Below, one piece after another: positions 33,541-44,237 of a stretch of 64,000 nt of DNA. The notes beneath the pieces were generated by a model. That model worked only from the letters and a program-made list of their open reading frames with translations, was not told the origin of the DNA and made no database searches. Numbering within the stretch: the first letter of the stretch is position 1; every line of letters starts with the position of its first letter. The position numbers and the translations under genes were made by a program. The stretch is taken from contig JAEPMJ010000004.1 in NCBI GenBank assembly GCA_017644005.1, positions 1 to 64,000 on the forward strand. The letters are read 5' to 3'. This DNA comes from Rhizobiaceae bacterium (GTDB lineage: Bacteria > Pseudomonadota > Alphaproteobacteria > Rhizobiales > Rhizobiaceae).

Positions 33541-35277
33541 ATGACAGAATTCGTTACCGGAAGCGCGTTTGCGCAAATCGCCGCGCTGCTGGCGATCGCC
33601 TCGATCATCGGCCTGATTGGTATGGTGCTGCGCCAGCCGCTGATCGTCAGCTTCATTGTGGTCGGGCTGGTTGCCGGACCCTCGGTGCTCGATCTGGTGC
33701 ATGCCGAACATGAGATCGAACTGCTTTCCGAACTCGGCATCGCGGTTCTGCTTTTTCTGGTCGGGTTGAAGCTCGACGTCGGGCTGATCAGGTCGCTCGG
33801 CACCGTTTCGCTGATCTCGGGGGCGGTGCAGGTGACGGCAACGACCACGATTGGCTTTCTGATCGCGCTGGCGGCGGGCCTTGGCAGCCTCGAAAGCCTT
33901 TATGTCGGCATCGGGATGGCGTTTTCGAGCACCATCATTGTGGTCAAGATGCTCTCCGACAAGCGTGAGATCGACGCGCTCCACGGGCAGTTGGCGCTCG
34001 GCTTCCTGATCGTGCAGGACCTTGTCGTCGTGCTGGCGATGATTACGCTTTCGGCACTCGGCGTGGGTACGGGCGAAGAAGGCAGTGCAGGTGACGCCGT
34101 GTGGGTGCTGCTCGCCGGTTTCGCGCTGCTGGCGTTTGTGATTGTCTTCGTGCGCTTCATCGCCGAACCGCTGACCGACTATATGGCGCGCGTGCCGGAG
34201 CTTCTGATCTGCTTTGCGATTGCGCTGGCCGCGATCTTCGCCGCAGTGTCCGACACTGCGGGGCTTGGCAAGGAGATCGGCGGGCTGATGGCGGGTGTGG
34301 CGCTCGCATCCACACGCTACCGCGAGGCGATCGGTTCGCGGCTCGCGCCATTGCGAGACTTTCTGCTGCTCTTTTTCTTCGTTTCGCTGGGCGCGGAGAT
34401 CGATTTGCGCGGTCTGACGGCGGCTCTCGTTCCGGCCCTGGTGCTGTCGCTGTTCGTACTGATCGGAAAGCCGTTGATTGTCATGTCGGTGGTGCGTTTC
34501 ATGAACTTTCGCAAGCGCACCGGCTTTCAGGCCGGCGTGGCACTGGCGCAGATCAGCGAGTTTTCACTGATTCTCGCAGGTCTGGGGCTGTCGCTGGGCC
34601 ATCTTTCCAAGGACACGCTTGGGCTGATCACACTTGTCGGGCTGATCACAATCGCCGTGTCCAGCTACATGATTTCTTTCTGCAGTTCGCTGTACAAGTG
34701 GCTCGAACCGCTGCTTGGCGTATTCGAGCGTGCCAACCCTGGCCGTGAAATCGCGGCGGAAGGCAAATCAGCCGGCGAAGCGCATGATGTCGTTCTGCTC
34801 GGTCTCGGACGATACGGAACGGCAATCGGGCTGAGATTGAAGCGGCGGGGCCTGAAAGTGCTTGGCGTCGATTTCAACCCGGCCGCGGTACGCCGCGGTC
34901 GTTCGCACGGCCTGGACGTTGAATATGGCGATGCGAGCGATCCGGAATTCGTGCGTCATTTGCCGCTCGACGGCGTGAACTGGGTGGTTTCAACCGTGCC
35001 CGTCCACGAGACCGGGCTGATTCACGGCGACCCGCGGGCGGCCATCGTTCACGCGCTCAAACAGGCGGGATTCCAGGGGCAGATTGCCGTAGCCTCGCAC
35101 CGCGATTCCGAACTGGACGGGCAGATCGCGGCAGGAGCAGACCTGGTGCTGGAGCCCTTTCAGGATGCGGCGGATCAGGCCGCGGACCTGCTGACTGGGG
35201 AGCGCGTGCGTGCGCGGCTCGAAATCGATCACGTCGCGGGCGAAATTCAGGACAGGCCGGTGACCGGCGGGAGTTGA
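33541..35277 (+). CDS. KefB-type monovalent cation:proton antiporter
   Basis: The 578-residue protein has a CPA2 transporter domain of about 12 helices (residues 10-385), with LGIAVLLFLVGLKLD and the MAFSSTIIVVKML-DLVVVLAM region holding the ion-binding site. A cytoplasmic TrkA-N domain starts near residue 414 with VVLLGLGRYGTAIGL (GxGxxG) and ends near 530. Its substrate is K+ or Na+ against H+. It is not preceded by a KefF/KefG-type partner. The 192-base gap before it holds no visible feature. dapA-like follows after 3 bases. Confidence 0.88.
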   Translation: MTEFVTGSAFAQIAALLAIASIIGLIGMVLRQPLIVSFIVVGLVAGPSVLDLVHAEHEIELLSELGIAVLLFLVGLKLDVGLIRSLGTVSLISGAVQVTATTTIGFLIALAAGLGSLESLYVGIGMAFSSTIIVVKMLSDKREIDALHGQLALGFLIVQDLVVVLAMITLSALGVGTGEEGSAGDAVWVLLAGFALLAFVIVFVRFIAEPLTDYMARVPELLICFAIALAAIFAAVSDTAGLGKEIGGLMAGVALASTRYREAIGSRLAPLRDFLLLFFFVSLGAEIDLRGLTAALVPALVLSLFVLIGKPLIVMSVVRFMNFRKRTGFQAGVALAQISEFSLILAGLGLSLGHLSKDTLGLITLVGLITIAVSSYMISFCSSLYKWLEPLLGVFERANPGREIAAEGKSAGEAHDVVLLGLGRYGTAIGLRLKRRGLKVLGVDFNPAAVRRGRSHGLDVEYGDASDPEFVRHLPLDGVNWVVSTVPVHETGLIHGDPRAAIVHALKQAGFQGQIAVASHRDSELDGQIAAGADLVLEPFQDAADQAADLLTGERVRARLEIDHVAGEIQDRPVTGGS

Positions 35278-35280
35278 CGA

Positions 35281-36168
35281 ATGTCGAAAAATGCACACTT
35301 GAGGGGCGTCATTGCCGCTATCGCGACGCCGCTCGACGATGGCGGCAGGCCCGATGCGGCACGGTTTCTGACATTGGCGCGTCATCTGCTTGGCAATGGC
35401 TGCGACGGGCTCAACGTGCTCGGCACCACGGGAGAGGCAACGTCCTTTACGGTCGAGGAGCGGCTTTCCCTGATGCGGGCCGTTGCAGGCTCAGATCTCG
35501 ATCTTGCCCGGATGATGGTCGGCACCGGCGCCTCGGCCACAGGCGATGCCGTGACGCTGACAGCGGCTGCGGCGGAAGTCGGCTTTGCCGGAGCTCTTGT
35601 TCTGCCACCGTTCTATTACAAAGGTGTGCCGGACGCCGGCATCGCGGACTATTTCCGTGCAATCGCAGCTGCAAGCGGCAGCCTGCCGCTTTATCTCTAC
35701 AATTTTCCCGCGATGAGCGGCGTAACTTACACGCCCGATCTGGTACGCACGCTGATGTCAGCATTGCCTGGTCGGATTGCCGGCCTGAAGGATTCCTCCG
35801 GCGATCTTGCCTATGCGCGGACGATCGCCGCGATCAGTGATGAACTCGCCGTCTTCCCCTCGAACGAGGCGGTGCTGATGGAGGCGCGCAGCGGCGCGTT
35901 TGCCGGCTGCATCTCCGCAACAGCCAATCTCAATGCGGGCTTTTGCGCTCGCGCGTTCCACGATGGCGACGCAGCGGCGCTGGAAAAGGCGGTGCGCATC
36001 CGCGCATTGTTCGATGGCAAGCCGCTCGTTCCGGGCGTTAAGGCGGCACTTTCCGCGCTTCACAATCATGCCGGCCTGAGCCGGGTCAAGCCGCCGCTGG
36101 TGGCGGCTTCAGAGGCCGAAAAAGCCGCATATGCGGCTGGAATCGCTGCCGAAGGCGAACCGAATTGA
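35281..36168 (+). CDS. dihydrodipicolinate synthase family aldolase/lyase
   Basis: The 295-residue TIM-barrel protein belongs to the DapA/NAL family: [14 protein letters not shown] (GTTGE 49-53 region), Tyr140 in [12 protein letters not shown] and the Schiff-base Lys170 in GLKDSSGD. The Phe after TTGEATS and lack of a lysine-pathway neighbour argue against true DapA. Pyruvate-dependent sugar-acid or hydroxyproline-type lyases of the family are equally possible. It follows the antiporter by 3 bases and precedes ilvD by 121 bases. Confidence 0.82.
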   Translation: MSKNAHLRGVIAAIATPLDDGGRPDAARFLTLARHLLGNGCDGLNVLGTTGEATSFTVEERLSLMRAVAGSDLDLARMMVGTGASATGDAVTLTAAAAEVGFAGALVLPPFYYKGVPDAGIADYFRAIAAASGSLPLYLYNFPAMSGVTYTPDLVRTLMSALPGRIAGLKDSSGDLAYARTIAAISDELAVFPSNEAVLMEARSGAFAGCISATANLNAGFCARAFHDGDAAALEKAVRIRALFDGKPLVPGVKAALSALHNHAGLSRVKPPLVAASEAEKAAYAAGIAAEGEPN

Positions 36169-36289
36169 CCATTCCTGTCCTTGCCTTGTCGGACCTGGAA
36201 GTGGCAAACAACGCTACCTGACCCATATTTTGCGGCATATTTGCCGTTCGGGCGGCAGAGCCCAACACGTTTGCACAGGATCACGAGAG

Positions 36290-38131
36290 ATGCCCGCTTA
36301 TCGCTCACGCACCACCACCCACGGCCGCAACATGGCCGGCGCCCGCGGTCTTTGGCGCGCCACAGGCATGAAGGACAGCGATTTCGGCAAGCCGATCATT
36401 GCCGTGGTAAACTCCTTCACGCAGTTCGTGCCGGGCCATGTGCACCTTAAGGACCTTGGCCAGCTTGTGGCGCGCGAAATCGAAACCGCTGGCGGCGTTG
36501 CGAAGGAGTTCAACACGATCGCGGTGGATGACGGCATCGCGATGGGCCATGACGGCATGCTCTATTCGCTGCCCTCCCGCGAGCTGATCGCCGATGCGGT
36601 GGAATATATGGTCAACGCGCACTGCGCCGATGCCATGGTCTGCATCTCGAATTGCGACAAGATCACGCCGGGCATGCTGATGGCCGCAATGCGCCTGAAC
36701 ATTCCGGCCGTTTTCGTGTCCGGCGGACCTATGGAAGCGGGCAAGGTGGTCTGGGACGGGGAGGAACGCGCCCTCGACCTGGTGGATGCCATGGTTGCGG
36801 CCGCGGATGACAGCGTCAGCGACAATCAGGTCGCCGTCATTGAACGTTCGGCATGCCCGACCTGCGGCTCGTGCTCGGGCATGTTCACCGCCAATTCGAT
36901 GAACTGCCTGACCGAGGCGCTGGGTCTTTCGCTGCCGGGCAACGGCTCGACGCTGGCCACGCATGCCGATCGCCGGCGCCTCTTCGTCGAGGCAGGTCAT
37001 CTGGTCGTCGACCTGGCGCAGCGTTATTACGAACAGGACGACGAAAGCGTGCTGCCGCGCAACATCGCCAGCAAGGCGGCGTTCGAAAACGCAATGTCGC
37101 TCGATATCGCGATGGGCGGCTCGACCAACACGGTGCTTCACATCCTCGCCGCCGCCAAGGAAGGCGAGATCGATTTCGATCAGGACGATATCGACGTGCT
37201 GTCGCGCAAGGTACCGGTGCTGTGCAAAGTGGCGCCCGCAAAGTCGGATGTGCACATGGAAGACGTGCACCGCGCCGGCGGCATCATGGCGATCCTGGGC
37301 CAGCTCGACAAAGCGGGGCTGATCAGGCGCGATTCACCCACCGTGCACAGCGAGACCATCGGCGACGCTATCGACCGCTGGGATATCAGCCGCACCGAAG
37401 CCGACAATGTCCGCAACTTCTTTATGGCGGCTCCGGGGGGAGTGCCGACGCAGGTCGCGTTCAGCCAGGACCGGCGCTGGGACGGTCTTGACCTCGATCG
37501 CGAGAAGGGCGTCATCCGCAGCGTCGAACACCCGTTCTCCAAGGATGGCGGGCTGGCCGTTCTGAAAGGCAATATCGCTGTCGACGGCTGCGTGGTGAAA
37601 ACCGCGGGCGTGGACGAGTCGATCCTGAAATTCTCCGGCAAGGCCAAGGTATATGAAAGCCAGGATGCGGCCGTGAAGGCGATCCTGAGCAACGAGGTGG
37701 TGGCCGGCGACGTGGTGGTAATCCGTTATGAGGGTCCGAAGGGCGGGCCGGGTATGCAGGAAATGCTCTATCCGACCAGCTACCTGAAATCGAAAGGGCT
37801 GGGCAAAGCCTGCGCGCTGATCACCGACGGGCGTTTTTCCGGCGCGACGTCGGGCCTTTCGGTCGGCCATGTTTCGCCCGAAGCCGCGAGCGGCGGCGCA
37901 ATCGGCCTGGTGCGCGACGGCGACGTGATCGAATTCGACATCCCCAACCGCACGGTCAACCTGGCGGTTTCGGATGCCGAACTCGCCAGCCGCCGTGCCG
38001 AACAGGACAAGAAAGGCTGGAAGCCGGTCGCGCCGCGCAAGCGCAACGTAACGACCGCGCTCAAGGCCTACGCCGCATTTGCCACGAGCGCCGCGAAGGG
38101 CGCCGTGCGGGATCTCGGTGATTTGGGCTGA
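36290..38131 (+). CDS. ilvD: dihydroxy-acid dehydratase
   Basis: The 613-residue enzyme performs the fourth step of valine/isoleucine synthesis. Iron-sulfur and metal ligands are present: Cys122 in [12 protein letters not shown] and the block [11 protein letters not shown] (Cys189, Cys192, Cys195). The N-terminal [22 protein letters not shown] and length match the [4Fe-4S] type of E. coli rather than the shorter [2Fe-2S] plant-like type. The ATG at 36290 is preceded by ACGAGAG; the open frame extends to 36131 but without family similarity. Sugar-acid dehydratases are relatives, but the N-terminus favours IlvD. Confidence 0.93.
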   Translation: MPAYRSRTTTHGRNMAGARGLWRATGMKDSDFGKPIIAVVNSFTQFVPGHVHLKDLGQLVAREIETAGGVAKEFNTIAVDDGIAMGHDGMLYSLPSRELIADAVEYMVNAHCADAMVCISNCDKITPGMLMAAMRLNIPAVFVSGGPMEAGKVVWDGEERALDLVDAMVAAADDSVSDNQVAVIERSACPTCGSCSGMFTANSMNCLTEALGLSLPGNGSTLATHADRRRLFVEAGHLVVDLAQRYYEQDDESVLPRNIASKAAFENAMSLDIAMGGSTNTVLHILAAAKEGEIDFDQDDIDVLSRKVPVLCKVAPAKSDVHMEDVHRAGGIMAILGQLDKAGLIRRDSPTVHSETIGDAIDRWDISRTEADNVRNFFMAAPGGVPTQVAFSQDRRWDGLDLDREKGVIRSVEHPFSKDGGLAVLKGNIAVDGCVVKTAGVDESILKFSGKAKVYESQDAAVKAILSNEVVAGDVVVIRYEGPKGGPGMQEMLYPTSYLKSKGLGKACALITDGRFSGATSGLSVGHVSPEAASGGAIGLVRDGDVIEFDIPNRTVNLAVSDAELASRRAEQDKKGWKPVAPRKRNVTTALKAYAAFATSAAKGAVRDLGDLG

Positions 38132-38140
38132 ATCCGTTTT

Positions 38141-38162
38141 CCCTCCCCGCAAGCGGGGAGGG
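38141..38162. terminator. hairpin between convergent ilvD and peptide-ABC operon
   Basis: CCCTCCCCGC and GCGGGGAGGG are separated by AA, giving a stem of about 9-10 bp when the loop is widened to four bases. It lies in the 39-base gap between the stops of ilvD and the leftward permease. No T run follows on either strand, so termination would be weak or Rho-assisted. Confidence 0.5.
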
Positions 38163-38170
38163 AGGATGAC

Positions 38171-39100
38171 TTACCGACCCCTGATGCGGGGGTCCAGCGC
38201 GTCGCGCAGACCATCGCCGACATAGTTTACCGACAGCACCGTCAGCGAAATCGCCAGGCCGGGCCACAGTACGCGTTCGGGGTATTGCTGCAGATAATCG
38301 ACGGCGTCGAACAGGAGCCGGCCCCAGGTCGGGAAGTCGGGCGGGAAGCCGAGCCCGAGGAACGACAGCGCGGATTCGGTGATGATCGCGTTGGCGATGC
38401 CGAGCGTTGCAGACACCATTATCGGCGACAGCACGTTGGGCAGAATGTGCCGGAAGATGATGCGGCGCGGCGGCGTGCCGATGGAACGGCCGGCCAGTAC
38501 GAATTCGCGCTCTTTCAGCGCCAGCACGTCGCCGCGCACGATGCGCGCGGTGTGCATCCATGACGTGACGCCGATCGCCACCACGATCAGGATGAAGATG
38601 CCGGTTTCGGGTCCGAAACGCGAGGACAGCGCCTCGCGGAACAGCATGACCATGACCAGCAGCAGCGGCAGCAGCGGCAGCGCCAGGAAAAGATCGGTGA
38701 CCCGCATCAGCGGACCGTCAAGGCGGCGGAAGAAGCCGGCGAGCACACCGATAGCGGTGCCGAGTACCAGCGACAGCAGCATCGCCGTGATGCCGACCGC
38801 GACCGACACCTTGCCGCCGGCCATCATGCGGGCAAGCATGTCGCGGCCAAGCTGGTCGGTACCCAGCGGGTGGGAAAAACTCGGTCCCTGGTTGCGTGAC
38901 CTAATATCGATGAACTGCGCGTCGTATGGCCAGATCAGCGGCCCTATGACCACCGCGAGCACGATGAACACGAAGACGCCCGCGCCAACCAGTGCGCCGC
39001 GGTGCGTCTTGAACTGATCCCAAACGTCGCGCCACTGGGAGCGTACAGGACGCGGCATGGCCGAAGGGGAAGCGGGCGGGCCCGCGGTCACATCAGTCAT
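38171..39100 (-). CDS. peptide-type ABC transporter permease, DppC family
   Basis: The 309-residue inner-membrane protein has a cytosolic N-terminal segment, the OppC_N helix (about 40-60), LGTDQLGRDMLARMMAGG, and the EAA loop block LAGRSIGTPPRRIIFRHILPNVL. It ends FVNYVGDGLRDALDPRIRG-like, typical of DppC/OppC. It pairs with the upstream DppB-type subunit, whose stop it overlaps by 8 bases. The ATG at 39100 (MTDVTAG) is chosen. Confidence 0.9.
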   Translation of the reverse strand: MTDVTAGPPASPSAMPRPVRSQWRDVWDQFKTHRGALVGAGVFVFIVLAVVIGPLIWPYDAQFIDIRSRNQGPSFSHPLGTDQLGRDMLARMMAGGKVSVAVGITAMLLSLVLGTAIGVLAGFFRRLDGPLMRVTDLFLALPLLPLLLVMVMLFREALSSRFGPETGIFILIVVAIGVTSWMHTARIVRGDVLALKEREFVLAGRSIGTPPRRIIFRHILPNVLSPIMVSATLGIANAIITESALSFLGLGFPPDFPTWGRLLFDAVDYLQQYPERVLWPGLAISLTVLSVNYVGDGLRDALDPRIRGR

Positions 39101-40100
39101 AACGGATCCTCGGGTCGAGCACGCCGTAGAGGACATCGGCGATGAGATTGAAGGTCACGATCAGCACCGCGAAGATGAAGGTAAGGGTCTGCACCATCGG
39201 AATGTCGTAAGCGTAGATGGCGGTGATCAGCAGCTGTCCGATGCCGTTTACCTTGAATATCTGTTCGGTGATGATCGCACCGCCGAAAATGCCGGGCACG
39301 CCGAGTGCGATAACCGTGACGACCGGTATCAGCGAATTGCGCAGCACGTGGGTGAGCAGCACGACCCTTTCGGTCATGCCCTTGCCGCGTGCGGTTCGCA
39401 CATAGTCCTGATTGAGATTGTCGAGCATGGAAGCGCGCATGAAGCGCGATATCTGCGCCGTCGTCTGCAAGGCCAGCACCATGACCGGCATGACCATCTG
39501 CCGAAGCTGGAAGACGAAGGTATCCCAGTCCACCACCCTGTGTGTGGTGTCGTAGATCGACGGGAACCATCCGAGCTGCACCGAAAAGATAACGATGACC
39601 AGCACACCAGTGAAAAAGGGCGGTATGGAATAACCGACCATCGTGACGAAGGTGCCGGTCTGGTCGAACCATGAATACTGCCGATAGGCCGAGATGATGC
39701 CGATCGGAATGGCGATCAGTATGCCCACCACATAGGACATGCCGACAACCCACAGGGTCTGCGGCAAGCGCTGTACGATGATGTCGAAGACCGGCGAGCG
39801 CGTCTGCCAGGAGATCACGCGCTGGCTGTCGCCGGCAACATCCCAGCCCGTCGCGTCTGAAAAGATGTGCAGCGGCTCGTTGATCAGGAACTGCTTGAGC
39901 CAGAGCAGATAGCGGACGTGGATTGGTTCGCCGAGGCCCAGCGCGAGCCGGATCTTTTCCCTGACCTCGGGCGGCACCGTGAGTGGCATCTGCGCCGTCG
40001 GGTCACCGGGGGCCAGATCGAGAAGCAAAAAGATCGCAAGGCTGATGAACAGCAGCGTCGGCACCGCGATCAGGAGCCTGCGGATGATATAGTTCAGCAA
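39093..40100 (-). CDS. peptide-type ABC transporter permease, DppB family
   Basis: The protein of about 335 residues begins LLNYIIRRLLIAVPTLLFISLAIF, the standard DppB start, and has SYVVGILIAIPIGI, ARGKGMTERVVLLTHVLRNSLIPV and a final helix. The family start falls on TTG at 40100, with AAGGCG upstream. An in-frame GTG at 40133 lies inside a terminator-like hairpin and is unlikely. The unusual start may lower permease output relative to the binding protein. A 51- to 60-residue periplasmic loop between helices 1 and 2 is longer than in E. coli DppB. Confidence 0.88.
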   Translation of the reverse strand: MLNYIIRRLLIAVPTLLFISLAIFLLLDLAPGDPTAQMPLTVPPEVREKIRLALGLGEPIHVRYLLWLKQFLINEPLHIFSDATGWDVAGDSQRVISWQTRSPVFDIIVQRLPQTLWVVGMSYVVGILIAIPIGIISAYRQYSWFDQTGTFVTMVGYSIPPFFTGVLVIVIFSVQLGWFPSIYDTTHRVVDWDTFVFQLRQMVMPVMVLALQTTAQISRFMRASMLDNLNQDYVRTARGKGMTERVVLLTHVLRNSLIPVVTVIALGVPGIFGGAIITEQIFKVNGIGQLLITAIYAYDIPMVQTLTFIFAVLIVTFNLIADVLYGVLDPRIRYD

Positions 40101-40130
40101 GGTGTGGTCGCCTTGTCTTGCCGGGAACAA

Positions 40131-40156
40131 CACGCCCCGGCGGTTGCCGGGGCGTG
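40131..40156 (-). terminator. strong hairpin between binding-protein and permease genes
   Basis: CACGCCCCGGC pairs exactly with GCCGGGGCGTG (11 bp, loop GGTT; palindromic, so it forms on either strand). On the transcribed minus strand it comes 14 bases after the stop of the binding-protein gene and is followed by TTGTT. This is a partial terminator or 3'-stabilising hairpin inside the operon. It explains why the permease start must lie further downstream. Confidence 0.65.
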
Positions 40157-40170
40157 ATGCCGATCAAGTT

Positions 40171-41877
40171 TTACTTGATGCGGTGCCAGTCAGCCGCGTT
40201 CCAGAGCTCGCTGTCCCAGGTGTTGAGGACAACACCGCCCAGCGAGTTGGCATGAGCCGAGACACGACCACGGTCGACCAGCGGCACGACGACGTAGCTG
40301 TCTTTGGTCAGCATGTCGTTGAGCTTGCGGCCGATCTCACCGCGCTTCTCGAGTTCGGCGGTCTTGCCGAGCTCGGCAACGAGCGCATCGTACGCCTCGT
40401 CGCAGTAGCGGTTGATGTTCTCACCCTGCCACTGGGTTTCCGGACGCGGGGCCTTTTCGCAGGTGTGCTGTGCCAGATAGGCTTCCGGATCGGTACCGTC
40501 GAAGTTGTTGGCGTACATTTCAACGTCGGCGTAGAACTTCTGGAAGGTGTCCGGAGAACCCGGATCGCCACCGAAGAAGACCGAAGCGTCGATGTTCTTC
40601 AGTTCGGTTTCGACACCGATTTCTGCCCACCACTGCTTGATGAGCGCCTGGAAGTCCTGACGTACGGCGTTGGTGGAGGTCTGGTAGGTGAGCGACAGCT
40701 TCATGCCGTCCTTGTCGCGGACGCCATCGCCGTTGGAGTCGGTCCAGCCGGCTTCCTCGAGCAGCGCCTTGGCTCCTTCGATGTCCTGCGTCAGGCAGTC
40801 GGTATTGTCGGAGGCATAAAGCTCCGGCGCCGGCACCAGGTTACAGGTCGGACGGCCAGCCTGGCCGTAGCCGATCTCAACGAGGAGATCGCGGTCGATC
40901 GCCATTGACAGTGCTTTGCGCACCTTCATGTCCGAAAGGATCGGGTGCGGATGCTTGGCGGTGGCACGCTCGCCTTCAGGAAGGTCGGGCGAAGGGTCGG
41001 TCATGTTCATTTCGATACGCTCGACGAGCGAACCGAAGGCTGCAATCGGCTTGCCTTTGCCGGCGGCTGCCATGTTGGCGAGCACATCGGGAGCAAGCTG
41101 CAGGTTCCAGGCGTAGTCGAATTCGCCGGTTTCAAGCACGGCGCGTCCGGCCGCCGCCGCATCGCCGCCGCCCTTGAAGGTCAGCGTGGCGAATGCCGGC
41201 TTGTCGGGATCGCGATAGTTCGGATTGGCTTCCATCGTGATCACGTCGTTGGGACGGAATTCGACGACTTTGAACGGCCCGGTGCCGATCGGGTTGAAGT
41301 TGGCTTCCGTGCACTCGGGTGCCTTGGCGCCCAGGCAGTCCTGGAACTGCGCCTTCTGGATGATCGGCGACTGACCGCCCATGAATGCCTGATAGGGGTA
41401 GGGCTTCGGCTCGCCGAAGGTGACCTTGATCGTCAGGTCGTCCAGGGCCTCTACGTTGGTCACGCCTTCGAATTTGGCAGCCTGTGCGCAGCCGCCCTCG
41501 GGATGCATGCAGTATTCGGCTGTGAAGACGACGTCGGCCGAGGTGAGCGGCGTGCCGTCGGACCAGACAAGACCTTCCTTGAGTTTCCAGGTGATGGTGG
41601 TCAGATCTTCGGAAACACCGCCATTGGCGACGGTCGGGATTTCGGCAGCAAGGTAAGGCACAAGGTTGCCGTCCTGATCGAAGCGGCCAAGAGGCTCGAT
41701 CACCAGCGATGCTGACTCAATGTCTTTCGTGCCGCTCGACAGATACGGGTTGAGGATCGACGGCGCCTGCCAATAGATGATCTTGACTTCGCCGTCGGAG
41801 CCTCGCTCCGCATACGCTGCGCTCGTTACAGCAGCTGCCGCCACCGTCCCGATCAACAGTGATTTAAAGGTTTTCAT
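40171..41877 (-). CDS. peptide-type ABC transporter, periplasmic binding protein (SBP family 5)
   Basis: The 568-residue protein has a Sec signal peptide (MKTFKSLLIG, cleavage after AYA near residue 23) and the SBP_bac_5 layout: IIYWQAPSILNPYLSSG, TWKLKEGLVWSDGTPLTSADVVFT, and IGTGPFKVVEF. Its ligand may be a peptide, opine or glycoside. The ATG at 41877 has GGGAG upstream; the frame extends to 42132 without meaning. It is the third gene of a D-F-A-B-C leftward operon, and a hairpin separates it from the permeases. Confidence 0.92.
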   Translation of the reverse strand: MKTFKSLLIGTVAAAAVTSAAYAERGSDGEVKIIYWQAPSILNPYLSSGTKDIESASLVIEPLGRFDQDGNLVPYLAAEIPTVANGGVSEDLTTITWKLKEGLVWSDGTPLTSADVVFTAEYCMHPEGGCAQAAKFEGVTNVEALDDLTIKVTFGEPKPYPYQAFMGGQSPIIQKAQFQDCLGAKAPECTEANFNPIGTGPFKVVEFRPNDVITMEANPNYRDPDKPAFATLTFKGGGDAAAAGRAVLETGEFDYAWNLQLAPDVLANMAAAGKGKPIAAFGSLVERIEMNMTDPSPDLPEGERATAKHPHPILSDMKVRKALSMAIDRDLLVEIGYGQAGRPTCNLVPAPELYASDNTDCLTQDIEGAKALLEEAGWTDSNGDGVRDKDGMKLSLTYQTSTNAVRQDFQALIKQWWAEIGVETELKNIDASVFFGGDPGSPDTFQKFYADVEMYANNFDGTDPEAYLAQHTCEKAPRPETQWQGENINRYCDEAYDALVAELGKTAELEKRGEIGRKLNDMLTKDSYVVVPLVDRGRVSAHANSLGGVVLNTWDSELWNAADWHRIK

Positions 41878-42020
41878 TTCATACTCCCATTTATTGTTAC
41901 CCGTAGGGGAATACAGTCCGCAGCGTTTTCGGTGCTTTGTGTCTTCCGTCCGCGGCGGCCTGCTGTCATTTCCGCACAAGTCTTTGTCGTTGGCAATCAC
42001 TCCCGGTTTTTCTCTTGGCG

Positions 42021-43031
42021 TTATTCGGCAACATGACAAGCGACCTTGCGGCCGCCATCGAGCTCGCGCCACTCCGGCTCGACAGTTCGACACTTGTCGA
42101 TAACCTCCGGGCAGCGCGTGCAGAATCTGCACCCCTTGGGCGGATTTACGGCGTTGGGAATTTCGCCGGTCAAAAGTATGCGCTGGCGCGTCGCCTCCAC
42201 TTTGGGATCGGGCATTGGCACAGCTGACAGCAGCGCTTTGGTGTAAGGGTGCTTGGGCTTGTTGAAGAGCTGGTCGACGGACCCGAGCTCGACGATCTTG
42301 CCAAGATACATCACCGCCACGCGGTCGGCGATGTGCCGGACCATCGACAGGTCGTGGCTGATGAAGAGGTAGGTGAGGCCGAGTTTCTTCTGAAGATCCT
42401 GCAGCAGGTTCACCACCTGCGCCTGGATCGACACGTCGAGAGCGGCGATCGGTTCGTCACAGACGATGAAGCTCGGATCCAGCGCAAGGGCCCGCGCAAT
42501 GCCAATGCGCTGGCGCTGACCGCCGGAGAATTCGTGTGGATAGCGGTTGATGTAATCGGGGTTGAGGCCGACCGCATCCAGAAGCTCACGCACGCGGTCG
42601 CGGCGTGCCTTGCCTTTCAGCACGCCATGTTCGATCAGCGGCTCGGCAATGATGGCTCCCACGGTCAGGCGCGGATTGAGTGACGCCTGAGGATCCTGAA
42701 AGATCATCTGCATGCTGGGACGGACGGCGCGCAGTTCACCCGCATCCAGCTTGGCGATGTCTTTGTCGTCGAAGAGAATTCGACCGGCGGTAAGCTCATA
42801 AAGGCGCAGCAGCGCGCGGCCGGTGGTGGATTTGCCGCAACCGCTTTCGCCGACGAGACCGAGCGTTTCGCCGCGCCTGATGTCGAAGGTCAGGCCATCC
42901 ACCGCCTTTACTGCGCCGACCTGGCGGCGAAGCAGGCCCCGAAAGACCGGGAAATGGACAGTCAGGTCTTCAATGTCGACAAGCTTTTCGGGCTTGAGCG
43001 AACCTTTCTGGAGTGCGGGGTCGGCGTTCAT
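42021..43031 (-). CDS. peptide-type ABC transporter ATPase, DppF family
   Basis: The 336-residue ATPase has Walker [11 protein letters not shown]-loop [13 protein letters not shown], signature [15 protein letters not shown], Walker [13 protein letters not shown] and H-loop FISHDLSMV. The oligopeptide-ABC C-terminal region has the Cys-rich block [15 protein letters not shown]. It acts with the DppD-type ATPase. Its ATG overlaps the DppD-type stop (ATGA). A 143-base gap then separates it from the binding-protein gene. Confidence 0.92.
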   Translation of the reverse strand: MNADPALQKGSLKPEKLVDIEDLTVHFPVFRGLLRRQVGAVKAVDGLTFDIRRGETLGLVGESGCGKSTTGRALLRLYELTAGRILFDDKDIAKLDAGELRAVRPSMQMIFQDPQASLNPRLTVGAIIAEPLIEHGVLKGKARRDRVRELLDAVGLNPDYINRYPHEFSGGQRQRIGIARALALDPSFIVCDEPIAALDVSIQAQVVNLLQDLQKKLGLTYLFISHDLSMVRHIADRVAVMYLGKIVELGSVDQLFNKPKHPYTKALLSAVPMPDPKVEATRQRILLTGEIPNAVNPPKGCRFCTRCPEVIDKCRTVEPEWRELDGGRKVACHVAE

Positions 43032-44056
43032 TGCGCTGCCTCCGCCGTTGCCGATTCCAGCCAGCAGGCGACATCGTGCACGCCGCCGACGCGGACGAGC
43101 GGCGGGTTCGCGGTTGTGCATTTGTCGAATTTGTGCCGGCAGCGCGGCGCGAAAGGGCACGAGGAGGGGTGCGCCATCAACAGCGGCGGCTGGCCGCTGA
43201 TCGAACGAAGCCGCTCGTCGATCTTATGGCGTCCGGGAAGCGATTCCAGCAGCGCCTGGGTGTAGGGGTGGCGCGGTCGGTCGAAAAGCTCCGCGATCGG
43301 TGCCTGCTCGACGATCTGGCCGCCATACATGACCATGATGCGGTCGGCGATGCCAGCGGCGACGCCTAGGTCGTGCGTGACCCAGATAATGGCCATGCCG
43401 AGCTTCTGGCGAAGTTCGCGCACCAGCTCGAGTATCTGTGCCTGTACCGTGACGTCCAGTGCGGTCGTGGGTTCGTCGGCGATCAGCACCTTCGGGTCGC
43501 AGGACAGCGCCATCGCGATCATCACCCGCTGGCGCATGCCGCCGGAAAACTGATGCGGGTAGTCGTCCAGCCGGTCGCTGGCAGAGGGTATTCCGACCAG
43601 TTCGAGCAGCTCGGCAGCGCGCTTGCGGGCCTGTGCCTTCGACAACCCCATGTGTTTGCGCAGCGGCTCCATGATCTGAAAGCCGACCGTGAAGACCGGG
43701 TTCAGGGATGTCATCGGATCCTGGAAGATAAAGCCGATGCGCGCGCCGCGGACATCGCGGATTTCGTTCGGCGACAGCCGGACGAGGTCGCGGTCCTGGA
43801 ACATGGCCGTTCCGGCGGTGACTTCTGCCGGTGGCATTGGAAGGAGCTGCAGCAGCGACATCATCGTGACGCTCTTGCCCGAGCCGCTTTCGCCGACAAC
43901 AGCAAGCAGCTCGCCCTCCTCGACATGGAAGCTGACGCCATTTACCGCATGAACTGCACCATCTTGCGTATGAAAGATGGTCTTCAGGTCACGCACTTCG
44001 AGTACCTGACTTATGGGCCTACCCCATTGACTGTTCCGGTGTTGACCACCGGGCAT
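43028..44056 (-). CDS. peptide-type ABC transporter ATPase, DppD family
   Basis: The 342-residue ATPase has [11 protein letters not shown] at the start, Walker [11 protein letters not shown]-loop [13 protein letters not shown], signature [15 protein letters not shown], Walker [13 protein letters not shown] and H-loop WVTHDLGVA. The C-terminal Cys block [14 protein letters not shown] is typical. It is the first gene of the operon. The only in-frame start near the family N-terminus is ATG 44056, which adds about 17 residues. Confidence 0.91.
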   Translation of the reverse strand: MPGGQHRNSQWGRPISQVLEVRDLKTIFHTQDGAVHAVNGVSFHVEEGELLAVVGESGSGKSVTMMSLLQLLPMPPAEVTAGTAMFQDRDLVRLSPNEIRDVRGARIGFIFQDPMTSLNPVFTVGFQIMEPLRKHMGLSKAQARKRAAELLELVGIPSASDRLDDYPHQFSGGMRQRVMIAMALSCDPKVLIADEPTTALDVTVQAQILELVRELRQKLGMAIIWVTHDLGVAAGIADRIMVMYGGQIVEQAPIAELFDRPRHPYTQALLESLPGRHKIDERLRSISGQPPLLMAHPSSCPFAPRCRHKFDKCTTANPPLVRVGGVHDVACWLESATAEAAQ

Positions 44057-44186
44057 TTTTCCCCGCCGCCCGTTTTTGTTGATCGGTTACGGCGGGTGCA
44101 TCTGATCATCAGCCAGACCAGAATTCAAGCAGCTTATGTGTACTTCAACATCGCAGTGCAGAAATGCACGGTATCTTCGGCTGATA

Positions 44187-44200
44187 TGCCAATATTGGCA
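44187..44200. promoter_or_regulatory. palindrome upstream of leftward peptide-ABC operon
   Basis: TGCCAATATTGGCA is a perfect 14-base palindrome, 131 bases upstream of the first operon gene, in the 181-base gap after pbpC. A second dyad, GTGCA-GAAA-TGCAC, lies at 44156-44169. Both look like operator sites. The regulator is not encoded nearby. Confidence 0.4.
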
Positions 44201-44237
44201 CCCGGTGCACGTTTCGTGCGCGAACTCCCGTGATTTC

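Noticed and set aside
36233..36246. CGGCA-TATT-TGCCG dyad before ilvD
   Set aside because: The arms are only 5 bases, and the composition makes chance occurrence likely. No T-box or leader-peptide features were seen.
40101..40133. GTG start at 40133 for the DppB-type permease
   Set aside because: The codon lies in the 11 bp hairpin 40131-40156, and the added residues are not part of the family. TTG 40100 matches the family N-terminus.
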